This document shows positions 39,037 through 46,465 of a DNA stretch of 64,000 nt, piece after piece. The notes under the pieces are model-generated. The model did no database searches. It saw only the letters and a list, made by a program, of their open reading frames with translations, and was not told the origin of the DNA. The translations under genes and the position numbers were made by a program. The stretch is from positions 1 to 64,000 of the IMG/VR virus record IMGVR_UViG_3300032770_000022; one strand, given 5' to 3'. The DNA is from a virus. The number at the start of each line of letters is the position of its first letter. The stretch's first letter is position 1.

Positions 39037-39918
39037 ATGGCTTCGAACATCTCCTTCAACCCTGTGCTCACCACGGTCGCGGCGGGCACGTTCACCGTCC
39101 AGACGGACGGATTCATGCAGGGCGTCTTCCTCGACGATCCCGCGATCAGGAACGAGCTGGTCCAGGGCATCTTGGCAACGACCGAGACGCTGCCGATGTG
39201 GGGCGGCATCGCGATCTATGAGAATATCCCCGGCGTCTCCGGCGGCCCGGCGGACAATCTCGGCTCGGTCATCGGCCGCGCCACGAGCAATGCGGCTATC
39301 GCTGGCTTCTCGACCTTCAACCAGGCGTCGAACTTCATCACGACGCCGCAGAGCGAGGCGCCATCCGCTGGCCAGAGCATGTCGGTGCCGTACTTCCGGC
39401 TCGGCTCCGGCGCGCGCATCGCCGTGCAGTGCGATCCGGGCCTCGCCGCGCTTGAGGGCGCGACGACCAGCCCGCAGGTGTCCTGGGATATCAACAACCA
39501 GGTCTTGCAGGAGTACGTCGCCTCCGGCGCGACCGAGGCGGTTACGTCGATGACCTGGAGCGCCACCAACGGCGGGCAGATTGCCGTGGTGATGACTGGC
39601 GCATCGGTCTTCGGGCTGGGCGATCAGGTCTACGTGTCGGGCGCGACGAACACTGGCACCGGTGGCGCGTCTGCCGTCAACGGCAGGTTCGTGATCAACA
39701 CCTGGACGGACACGACGCACTTCACGCTGCTCGCTCCCGCCGCCTCGGGCGTGATCGGCACGATCGGCGGCACGATCGTCCTGAACGTCGGCATCGGCGC
39801 TTTGGCTGTCAAAGTGCTGAGCCTACACCTCGGGAACAGCCGCACGATCCTGTACGATCCGGTGCAGAATTTCGTCCACTGGCAGAACGGCGGGAACGTC
39901 GCGATCATCCAACTCTGA
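39037..39918 (+). CDS. Capsid decoration / structural cement protein (DUF2190 position)
   Basis: 293 residues, beta-rich, Gly/Thr/Ser-rich. The middle (about 165-250) holds the beta module shared with other virion proteins: AVTSMTWSATNGGQIAVVMTG, GLGDQVYVSG, VNGRFVINTWTDTTHFTLL. In DUF2213-DUF2184 phages a decoration protein is encoded at this position. A terminator follows, so it may be made in high amount. Confidence 0.6.
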   Translation: MASNISFNPVLTTVAAGTFTVQTDGFMQGVFLDDPAIRNELVQGILATTETLPMWGGIAIYENIPGVSGGPADNLGSVIGRATSNAAIAGFSTFNQASNFITTPQSEAPSAGQSMSVPYFRLGSGARIAVQCDPGLAALEGATTSPQVSWDINNQVLQEYVASGATEAVTSMTWSATNGGQIAVVMTGASVFGLGDQVYVSGATNTGTGGASAVNGRFVINTWTDTTHFTLLAPAASGVIGTIGGTIVLNVGIGALAVKVLSLHLGNSRTILYDPVQNFVHWQNGGNVAIIQL

Positions 39919-39921
39919 AAC

Positions 39922-39955
39922 AAAACGGCTGGCTCCGAAGAACCAGCCGTTTTTC
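39922..39955 (+). terminator. Strong rho-independent terminator
   Basis: AAAACGGCTGG (39922-39932) pairs perfectly with CCAGCCGTTTT (39943-39953), 10-nt loop, followed by TT. The best intrinsic terminator on the plus strand. Confidence 0.88.
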
Positions 39956-39956
39956 C

Positions 39957-40060
39957 ACTCCATGTCTCGCCCCGCCTCGGCTGGCCGTTTCCAGACGTGC
40001 CCAGCCCCGCCTCGCCTCCATGCCAACCCGGCTCGCGCCAGGCGCGCTAGCCTTTAGCAC
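39957..40060 (+). repeat. GC-rich intergenic repeat cluster before the capsid gene
   Basis: Words CTCGCCCCGCCTCGGCTGGCC and CAGCCCCGCCTCGCC repeat CCCCGCCTCG; the reverse complement resembles the clusters at 32921 and 34391. No gene in the 154-nt gap 39919-40072. Confidence 0.4.
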
Positions 40061-40072
40061 AAGGATACCGAA

Positions 40073-41086
40073 ATGGCCACAATCAGCCCGAGCTGGACGC
40101 AGGTGCATCCGAGTTTCATCGAGCCGGACATCCTGCTTCAGTACAACCAGGCGTCCGGTTTCCGCTATCTCCTCGCCGGTTCGGAGCCTCGTACGAAAAT
40201 CGGCAGCGAGGACCTCTACGTTTACATTAAGCGGATGGATATACGCACGCGCGTCTCGTCCGCGCAGGCGGCGGGCAACCAGCTTCCGTCTGTCTCGGTG
40301 TCGATGAACATGATATCGACGCCGACCTATCTCGATCGGGTGCGCGCGGAGTACGACCACCACGACACGGCTGCGACCGCCGAGTGGGGCGCGTCCATCG
40401 TCGAGGTGCAGCGTCTTGGCATGCGGCAGGGATGCAACCAGCTCCTCCGCAACAAGACGCTGTATGGCCTCAATCCTGGCGAGGGGATCGTCAATACGCC
40501 CAGCGCGACCACCGTCTCGCTGCCGGCGGATACCAACGGCAACACGACGTTCTCGACCTACGACAACGGGCAACTTGCGCTGTTCCTGTTGACGCAGATC
40601 ACCGCGCTCAAGTCGCGCACGATGCAGTTCGGCATGCCCAACCGGTTCCAGTTCCTCGGGCCGCAGCGCATCTTGGGCGGCATGGCGACGCAGAACATCG
40701 TGCAGCTTGTCCAGTACCAGCGGCCCGGCGCGGGCACCGACACGACGCGCGGGCTTGTCACGAAGGTCGAGGAGGAACAGGGCGACGAAATCCTGTGGAC
40801 CTACGACGATACGCTGATCGGGAGGGGATCGGGCGGCACGGACCTGATCATCCTGGCCATGCCAGAGGTGAGAAAGCCCACGGCATCGCCATTCAACACC
40901 AACGAGTTCGCCAATCTCGCGCCCGGGCTGGACGCGTGCCTGCTCCAGTACATCGACATGCCTGCGCCTCGGGAGATTCCAACGCCGCTGCCGGGCGGGG
41001 CGATTGATGTGGTGTCTGAATGGCGTTCGACATGCGGCTGGGCACCGAGGCCAGAAGCGGTTACACTGATCAGCATGGGCTTCTGA
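40073..41086 (+). CDS. Major capsid protein (DUF2184)
   Basis: 337 residues. PSWTQVHPSFIEPDILLQ, YVYIKRMDIRTRV, TPTYLDRVRAEYDHHDTAATAEWG, RLGMRQGCNQLLRNKTLYGLNPGEGI and the late QYIDMPAPREIPTPLPGGAI fit the DUF2184 capsid family with HK97-type fold. Placement after protease, scaffold-like and decoration genes agrees. A GC-rich hairpin (41090-41115) follows. Confidence 0.8.
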   Translation: MATISPSWTQVHPSFIEPDILLQYNQASGFRYLLAGSEPRTKIGSEDLYVYIKRMDIRTRVSSAQAAGNQLPSVSVSMNMISTPTYLDRVRAEYDHHDTAATAEWGASIVEVQRLGMRQGCNQLLRNKTLYGLNPGEGIVNTPSATTVSLPADTNGNTTFSTYDNGQLALFLLTQITALKSRTMQFGMPNRFQFLGPQRILGGMATQNIVQLVQYQRPGAGTDTTRGLVTKVEEEQGDEILWTYDDTLIGRGSGGTDLIILAMPEVRKPTASPFNTNEFANLAPGLDACLLQYIDMPAPREIPTPLPGGAIDVVSEWRSTCGWAPRPEAVTLISMGF

Positions 41087-41129
41087 ACAGGCGGGCGGCG
41101 GCTTCGGCCGCCTCCCCGAAAGGACCACC

Positions 41130-41687
41130 ATGCAGCTATACATCGCAAACCTCACCAGTCAGGATCACGACTTCACGTATCGTGTGCCGGCAGAGACCGG
41201 CTTCACGAAGCGTTTGCATATACAGAAGCTGCGAGCGGGCATGCAGCAACTGATCCATACGGACGCGCCGCCGCAGGTGTTGGAGGCGATTGTAGACCAG
41301 CACCGGATATACGGTCTGGTGCCGGTAGCCGAAGCGACGAAGCGCAAGGGTTTCGTCGGGTTTTGCTACTCGTTCGACAAGCCGGTCAGCCTGGACGTGA
41401 TGAAGTACTCGATCGATCACAACAAGGGCGTGCAGGACGAAAAGGCGCGGGAGAATCGCGAGATCGCTGCGATCGCCGTGGACCAGACGCTCCAGAGCGC
41501 GACGGTCGAGGCGCAGCGCCACGGCGTGCCGCTTCCTGCGCTGACCGGCATCGATGTGGAGTTCCTGGAGGACGAAGCCAACCCTACGTTCGCCGAGGCC
41601 ATCCGCGTCGATCATGGAACGCAGCGCGCCGATGGGAAGCAGTTGCCGACCAGATCAGGTCGCTCAGGAAGGCGTGACCGCGCCTGA
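41130..41687 (+). CDS. Hypothetical head/neck-region protein
   Basis: 185 residues. The first 70 residues are beta-rich (LYIANLTSQDHDFTYRVP, QKLRAGMQQLIHT), then a helical part with KGFVGFCYSFDKPVSLDVM and ATVEAQRHGVPLPALTGIDVEF. The position after the capsid suggests a neck or capsid accessory. Family not recognised. Confidence 0.5.
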   Translation: MQLYIANLTSQDHDFTYRVPAETGFTKRLHIQKLRAGMQQLIHTDAPPQVLEAIVDQHRIYGLVPVAEATKRKGFVGFCYSFDKPVSLDVMKYSIDHNKGVQDEKARENREIAAIAVDQTLQSATVEAQRHGVPLPALTGIDVEFLEDEANPTFAEAIRVDHGTQRADGKQLPTRSGRSGRRDRA

Positions 41688-41690
41688 TCC

Positions 41691-42155
41691 ATGTCCGGCT
41701 TCCTGACGCCGACGACGCCGAACCAGACGGACTACACCACGTTCCTGCGCGGGCACGTGGGCATCGGGCCGGACCCGCTGCCCGACGACAGCATGTGGAT
41801 CACCACGACGCTCGCCATCGCTCAGGATGTGGTGAACGACCAACTCAATCAGGTACAGCCGATCATCTACACGCTGGCGGTCTACAACTACGCGGCCGAC
41901 CGGCTGATCAACTTCGCGATCGACGTGGGCGGCCTGACCTATTTCCGCGATCTGCGGTCGCAGTTGGGCATCAACGTATTCGCGGCCGGCGTCGTCGCCA
42001 GTTCGTCCGACCAGGGCACGTCGCAGTCGCTCGAAGTGCTTCGGTCGATGAAGGGCCTGACGATCGGCCAGATGCAGATGATGAAGACGATCTACGGGCG
42101 CCAGTATCTCGACTTCGCGCAGGCGTACGGGCCCAGTCCGTGGGGGCTAACGTGA
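41691..42155 (+). CDS. Head-tail adaptor-like protein
   Basis: 154 residues, mostly helical: FLRGHVGIGPDPLPDDSMWITTTLAIAQDVVN, LAVYNYAADRLINFA, MKGLTIGQMQMMKTIYGRQYLDF. Size, helical content and position fit a connector (gp6/gp15-like) protein. Inference from context. Confidence 0.5.
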   Translation: MSGFLTPTTPNQTDYTTFLRGHVGIGPDPLPDDSMWITTTLAIAQDVVNDQLNQVQPIIYTLAVYNYAADRLINFAIDVGGLTYFRDLRSQLGINVFAAGVVASSSDQGTSQSLEVLRSMKGLTIGQMQMMKTIYGRQYLDFAQAYGPSPWGLT

Positions 42156-42352
42156 CCCGACGAAAAGGGCGATTGGGCCGAGCGGTGACTGTTTACTTGA
42201 GTGAGGATGCGATCGAGCGTCTCCGGGTTTTGGCCTTCGGTTTCCAGAAGCCTAGCCGAAGCGCCACCGTCGAGCACTTGGTCCAGATTATGCCGAAGCC
42301 GCCAATTCCTCGCGCGGACACGACCGGACCGACCAGATCGGGCCTGACCTGA
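42152..42352 (+). CDS. Ribbon-helix-helix protein within the structural operon
   Basis: 66 residues from a GTG that overlaps the upstream stop. GRAVTVYLSEDAIERLRVLAFG and SRSATVEHLVQI fit a ribbon-helix-helix DNA-binding fold. A DNA-binding regulator between neck genes is unusual. It overlaps the next gene by one base. Confidence 0.5.
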   Translation: MTRRKGRLGRAVTVYLSEDAIERLRVLAFGFQKPSRSATVEHLVQIMPKPPIPRADTTGPTRSGLT

Positions 42353-42690
42353 TGGCGGGATTCCAATGGCCATGGGCTACGCCGGCCCAACTAGCGGCGC
42401 TACAATCGCAAGTCACAACCCTAGCAGCACAGGTGAAAGCCATGTCCGACACATTCGCCAACGAACTCGCCACCCTCGGGACCGACGTGACCGCCCTGAC
42501 CGCAGCCGTGACGGCCGCGACCAATGAGATGAACGCGCTCGTGCAGCAGATCGCCGCAGGGGGCGGGGCGCCCACAGCGGACCAGCTCGCCCAGATGGCG
42601 ACGCTCAACAGCAACATCGCCGCCGCCACCTCCGCGCTCAATGCGGCCGTCGCCGCCGCCACCACACCGGCGGCACCGCCTGCCGCTTGA
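42352..42690 (+). CDS. Coiled-coil structural protein
   Basis: 112 residues. Heptad-rich alanine coiled coil (AALQSQVTTLAAQVKAMSDTF, TALTAAVTAATNEMNALVQQI) over about residues 13-105, with a Pro/Ala end. Probably a trimeric fibre or neck whisker-like component; inference. Confidence 0.5.
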   Translation: MAGFQWPWATPAQLAALQSQVTTLAAQVKAMSDTFANELATLGTDVTALTAAVTAATNEMNALVQQIAAGGGAPTADQLAQMATLNSNIAAATSALNAAVAAATTPAAPPAA

Positions 42691-42696
42691 AACGGC

Positions 42697-43107
42697 GTGG
42701 GCATCCTTACCCCACACCTGATCTACAACGGCGTCGCCAGCTATCCGCTGAACGGCCAACTCAACCCGGCCGTCAGCACGCCGTTTCCATCCTCGCAGGT
42801 GGTGCGTGCCCGGCTGTCCGTCGTCGCGTTCGGCGTGGCCCAGGTCGATGTCATGGTCATCAGCAAGACGGGCGTTGACCTCGGCACCTACGGCGCGCTG
42901 ATCGAGGCACACGATTTCCACCCGCACGGGTTCTCGCCGGGGCAGTACGCGAACCCAGCATGGGGACCGGGTTTCAGCGGCATGTGGATCAGCGAGCAGA
43001 CGGTGGACTTCGGCGTCAACGCGGTGATGGCGGACACGTTCGACGTGTATGCCTACGGGGCTTCCGGCTCGTTCAACATCGGGCTGGTCGTCTGGACCTC
43101 GCCATGA
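42697..43107 (+). CDS. Hypothetical structural protein
   Basis: 136 residues from a GTG, beta-rich with aromatic/Gly loops (SVVAFGVAQVDVMVISKTG, FSGMWISEQTVDFGV, GSFNIGLVVWTSP). Jelly-roll-like appearance, possibly a decoration or neck-fibre protein. Overlaps the next start. Confidence 0.5.
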   Translation: MGILTPHLIYNGVASYPLNGQLNPAVSTPFPSSQVVRARLSVVAFGVAQVDVMVISKTGVDLGTYGALIEAHDFHPHGFSPGQYANPAWGPGFSGMWISEQTVDFGVNAVMADTFDVYAYGASGSFNIGLVVWTSP

Positions 43108-43346
43108 CGACGCTCCGCAGGCGTGGCTTCTTGTCTGGCCTGACAGCATTGGCCGCGCCGGCTATCATCCGCACACCTGGACTGCTGATGCCTGTTTCCA
43201 GCGGTCCGTTCTTGTCCTTCAATCAGGAAATGGGCCTGTTGTCCTTCGATGAAATAGTCGCGTGGCTTGAACGGATGGCGCAGCAATCGCTCATGGAAGC
43301 GCTGTCGAGCAGTTCGCAGATACCTGTCCGGTATCTGATGCCATGA
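43104..43346 (+). CDS. Small protein with twin-arginine (Tat) leader
   Basis: 80 residues. MTTLRRRGFLSGLTALAAPAII contains RRxFLxG followed by a moderately hydrophobic segment, the form of a Tat signal; cleavage could occur near residue 20-24. The mature part is helical (LSFDEIVAWLERMAQQSLMEAL). Tat leaders are rare in phage structural operons. Function unknown. Confidence 0.55.
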   Translation: MTTLRRRGFLSGLTALAAPAIIRTPGLLMPVSSGPFLSFNQEMGLLSFDEIVAWLERMAQQSLMEALSSSSQIPVRYLMP

Positions 43347-43777
43347 CCGTGCTTCACCTAGGCGTCGTGGACATGCCCTATGCGGGCAAGGGCTCGACCA
43401 CGACCGGGGACGTCGCCGAAATCCTGGAGGCGAAATACGCGCTGTTCCAGGTGTTCTGGGACATCCATCAGGCGGTGATCCAGCACGACATCGAAAACTC
43501 GCTGGGCGGTGCGTTGGAGACGATGATCCAGAATCCCGGAGGCACGCACTCCGTCGCCAGGGCGCTCGCGTCGGCCACCAGCGACATCGAGACGCTGTTC
43601 AGGGACGCGATCGACAAGCAGACCTACGACCACCGCATCCGCGGCGTGCCGACGCAGGCGGCGTTGAACGGCGTCAAGCACAGCCTCAAGCATCCGTATG
43701 CCAAGCGCGGACCCAGGCCCAGCTTCTATGACACAGGACTCCTGGCATCCTCGATGAGGGCTTGGGTGGAAGACTGA
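43343..43777 (+). CDS. Tail-completion-like protein; 3' end modified at homing gene insertion
   Basis: 144 residues, helical; pattern GVKHSLKHPYAKRGPRPSFYDTGLLASSMRAWVED resembles neck/tail completion proteins. The last codons (RAWVED, stop) are repeated with synonymous changes after the adjacent GIY-YIG gene at 44453-44473, showing that the endonuclease inserted at this gene's end. Confidence 0.55.
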   Translation: MTVLHLGVVDMPYAGKGSTTTGDVAEILEAKYALFQVFWDIHQAVIQHDIENSLGGALETMIQNPGGTHSVARALASATSDIETLFRDAIDKQTYDHRIRGVPTQAALNGVKHSLKHPYAKRGPRPSFYDTGLLASSMRAWVED

Positions 43778-43828
43778 GGTGCTGTAAAATGACGGGGCCT
43801 GATCGGTGCGCCACACCGACCCGGCCCC
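43761..43828 (+). promoter_or_regulatory. Promoter and hairpin leader of GIY-YIG gene 1
   Basis: TTGGGT (43761-43766), 17-nt spacer, TAAAAT (43784-43789), overlapping the end of the tail gene. Just downstream GGGGCC/GGCCCC and CGGTG/CACCG pair around CGCCA (about 43792-43828). GIY-YIG gene 2 has the same order of elements. Confidence 0.5.
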
Positions 43829-43856
43829 TGACCCGACGACCTGATGGAGCAGATCG

Positions 43857-44447
43857 GTGGCTGACAGCACGTTACATCATTTCTACGTCTACGTCTTGTT
43901 CCGCCCGAATGGCATCCCTTGCTATGTCGGGAAAGGATCCGGCAACCGTTGGCAGCGGCAAAGTCGATATCCGCACAGTTCGCATCTCCGCCATATCGTT
44001 AGACAGGCCGGGGGTGAATTGCCTGTCGTTCTTGTTCGCGAAGGAGTGTCGGAACGTGAAGCCTATCTGACCGAGACCGCTTTGATAGCGGTCCTTGGTT
44101 TGGAGCGGGATGGCGGTCTACTGGTCAATCATGGCTTGGGTGGAGAAGGTGGCCCCCATGGTGTCCGCCACTCTGATGAGCAGAAGGCGAAGCGTTCCGC
44201 TGATGCGAAGGCGATGTGGGCGGACCCAGAGAAACGGGCGCAGATCATCGCGAAACAACAGGGGAACCGGAACAGCAAGAAGCCGCACACTCTGACGCCG
44301 GAATGGCGACAGAAGCTAACCGAAAAGATGAAAGGAAATACTGCGACTCTCGGGATGCGTTTCCCTGGGAAAGCGCTTTTCTCAGAGCACCGAGCCAAGT
44401 TATCAGCTTCAAGGCGTGCCAAGGCGAGGCAACTATGGTTGTTTTGA
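43857..44447 (+). CDS. GIY-YIG homing endonuclease 1
   Basis: 196 residues from a GTG. HHFYVYVLF and PCYVGKGSGNRW are the GIY and YIG elements (residues about 7-32); LVREGVSEREAYLTETALI carries the family Arg and Glu; HGLGGEGGPHGVRHSDEQ leads into basic helices resembling NUMOD3 DNA-binding repeats. Mobile nuclease inserted in the structural operon; codon use is less GC-biased than neighbours. Confidence 0.85.
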   Translation: MADSTLHHFYVYVLFRPNGIPCYVGKGSGNRWQRQSRYPHSSHLRHIVRQAGGELPVVLVREGVSEREAYLTETALIAVLGLERDGGLLVNHGLGGEGGPHGVRHSDEQKAKRSADAKAMWADPEKRAQIIAKQQGNRNSKKPHTLTPEWRQKLTEKMKGNTATLGMRFPGKALFSEHRAKLSASRRAKARQLWLF

Positions 44448-44475
44448 GCTTCCGCGCCTGGGTGGAGGACTGACC

Positions 44476-44757
44476 ATGGCCATCAAGAAAGGTTCCAGCG
44501 GACCGCAATGGCCCGACGAGACGATCGCGCGGTTGCGTGCGCTGTGGGAGGAAGGGCTGTCGGAGAACGAAATCGGCCGCAGGCTTGGCAAATCGAAGAA
44601 CGCTGTCGTCGGCAAGGTCCATCGGCTCGATCCTCCGGTCACGCCGCGACCGTCGCCGATCAAGCGAAGCAAACCGTATCCCGAGGCACGCCAAGCCAAG
44701 GTCCAGCCGGTGCGCGTCGGCAAGGTGTCGCTTCCGCCGCTGCCGTCGGTCGCGTAG
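44476..44757 (+). CDS. GcrA-like cell-cycle regulator homologue
   Basis: 93 residues from the ATG at 44476. PQWPDETIARLRALWEEGLSENEIGRRLGKSKNAVVGKVHRL (residues about 10-51) is the GcrA N-terminal DNA-binding domain pattern; the rest is a short basic Pro-rich tail rather than the full GcrA sigma-binding region. GcrA works with sigma-70 at promoters methylated at GANTC in alphaproteobacteria. A phage copy could redirect host cell-cycle transcription. It stands in the structural operon right after the homing gene. Confidence 0.75.
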   Translation: MAIKKGSSGPQWPDETIARLRALWEEGLSENEIGRRLGKSKNAVVGKVHRLDPPVTPRPSPIKRSKPYPEARQAKVQPVRVGKVSLPPLPSVA

Positions 44758-44808
44758 TCCCGCCAGACATAGTCAGGGCGGCCCGTAGACGATCCTGGAG
44801 GCCGCTCC

Positions 44809-46083
44809 ATGCCGACACTGGACGAACTGTCCGGCCTGCCGCCGGAGGACCTGTACGCGGCCCTGGCGGCCGGCCTCGACGATCTATCCAAGCACAAGCG
44901 CGTCCACTTCGGCGTCTACACGCGCACGGTCCTTCCCCTGGACGGCTACGTGTTCTGGCTGCGCTCCGGTTCCTACAGCGCGACCGGCGTCGTCCACCAC
45001 ACGGCAGAGCGGTCGCAGGACGAGGACGAGACCTACGCGCAGGACAGTATCGTCTTCACGACCAAGCAGCCGCTCGTCGAACTGAACGCGTCGAACACGC
45101 AGACGCTGCTGGTGGGAGAGGTCGAGGGCGTCAAATACGCGTTCCGCACGCACGGGTGGTTCTTCGCGCAGGCGGGCATCTGGCACTACACCGGCATGTC
45201 GGTGCGCGCGGCGAAGGCGATCCAACTGATCGACAATCCAGCGCAGTTCGACGCGAACGCGCTGATCGTCTCCAACAGCCTGCCGTCCTGGCTGGCGCTC
45301 GCCACCTACAGCCCGGAGTGGCTGATCCCGCCGAATCCCGGCATCCCGCTGTTCCCGTCCTTCCTGGTGCCGGACAACCTATCGCCGCCCTACGGGGCCA
45401 TCCACATCGAGGAAGCGGAGACCAGGGCCATCCAGGGCGTGCCGTGGCTGCGCGCCGTGGGCACGCCTGGGACCGCGCCGACGCAGCACACGCAGCTAGC
45501 GTCCGACCGTGTGCGCGTGACGCTCTGGGGCTGCGACAACCCGACCGCGCTCGCGTTCCTCGATCTGGTGCTGAGCTACTCGCGAGACACCGACGCGATC
45601 GGCCTGATGAACACGCCCATCGTGCGCGACGGCAAGCGGACGTGGCCGGAGGGCATGATCCTCGGCCAGCACAAGACGATCGAATTCGAGGTCAGCTACC
45701 TACAGGCGGCGCAGTATGCCGTGGCCGACCAGCTCGTGTTGCAGGCCGCAGCGACCGTGCAGGCGTTCGACACGACGGGTCCAGGCCCGTCGCTGACGGG
45801 ATCGTTCGTGATCCCGAGCCAGTTCCCGCAGGCGCTGCCTTCGGGCGCGCGGATCACCGGAGCGATGTTCCAGACGGTGATTGGCACCGCCACGGTGGAG
45901 GTCGGCACCACACCAGGCGGCAATGATGTGCTCGCCGGCGTCGTGCTCGACGGGACGCCGATTACCCTGCCGCAGTCGTCGTTCCTTCAAACGACGTTCC
46001 CGACCGAGCAGGAGTTGTTCGTCTCGGCGATCGACGGCTTCGGCAACGCGCTGGTCGAGGCGACGATCTTCTACAACCCATAG
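44809..46083 (+). CDS. Tail structural protein (unassigned)
   Basis: 424 residues behind a GGAGG site. Mixed alpha/beta, with HFGVYTRTVLPLDGYVFWLRSG, TKQPLVELNASNTQTLLVGEVEGVKYAF, a C-terminal beta-rich Gly/Thr domain (about 325-424: VEVGTTPGGNDVLAGVVLDGTP). Position before the sheath suggests tail terminator, neck or tail-associated protein. Not recognised. Confidence 0.55.
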   Translation: MPTLDELSGLPPEDLYAALAAGLDDLSKHKRVHFGVYTRTVLPLDGYVFWLRSGSYSATGVVHHTAERSQDEDETYAQDSIVFTTKQPLVELNASNTQTLLVGEVEGVKYAFRTHGWFFAQAGIWHYTGMSVRAAKAIQLIDNPAQFDANALIVSNSLPSWLALATYSPEWLIPPNPGIPLFPSFLVPDNLSPPYGAIHIEEAETRAIQGVPWLRAVGTPGTAPTQHTQLASDRVRVTLWGCDNPTALAFLDLVLSYSRDTDAIGLMNTPIVRDGKRTWPEGMILGQHKTIEFEVSYLQAAQYAVADQLVLQAAATVQAFDTTGPGPSLTGSFVIPSQFPQALPSGARITGAMFQTVIGTATVEVGTTPGGNDVLAGVVLDGTPITLPQSSFLQTTFPTEQELFVSAIDGFGNALVEATIFYNP

Positions 46084-46101
46084 ACCACAAGGAGACTACC
46101 G

Positions 46102-46428
46102 ATGCCCCAAAGCCCGATCCCCGTTCAGGCTGTCATCACCGATGGCACGCGCAGCACACTCAACGTCAACGCCGCCGGAGTGATCAAGGCGTCGCCCGGC
46201 CGGCTGGCGAAGATCACGGTCGGCGGCACGGTGGGAACCGGCGGCTCGTACACGTTCAACGATTGCACGACCACGGCTGCGGCTGCGGCGGCGAACCAGA
46301 TATTCACCACGGCCGGGACGCTCGCGGTGGGATCGGTGATCGACCTCAACGTGCCGTGTCTGTCCGGCATCACGCTGTCGGCATTCGCGACCGGCGGCGC
46401 GCCCACGCTCGCGATCTTCTGGGAATAA
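46102..46428 (+). CDS. Small beta-rich virion protein
   Basis: 108 residues, Gly/Ala/Thr-rich beta protein (VIKASPGRLAKITVGGTVGTGG, NVPCLSGITLSAFATGGAPTLAIFW). The strand pattern resembles small decoration domains (KITV...V.NDC...AI.W). Between tail genes; likely decorates tail or head. Confidence 0.55.
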   Translation: MPQSPIPVQAVITDGTRSTLNVNAAGVIKASPGRLAKITVGGTVGTGGSYTFNDCTTTAAAAAANQIFTTAGTLAVGSVIDLNVPCLSGITLSAFATGGAPTLAIFWE

Positions 46429-46465
46429 CGCGCGCATCCTGGCCCTCTGACGGGGAGACATCGAC

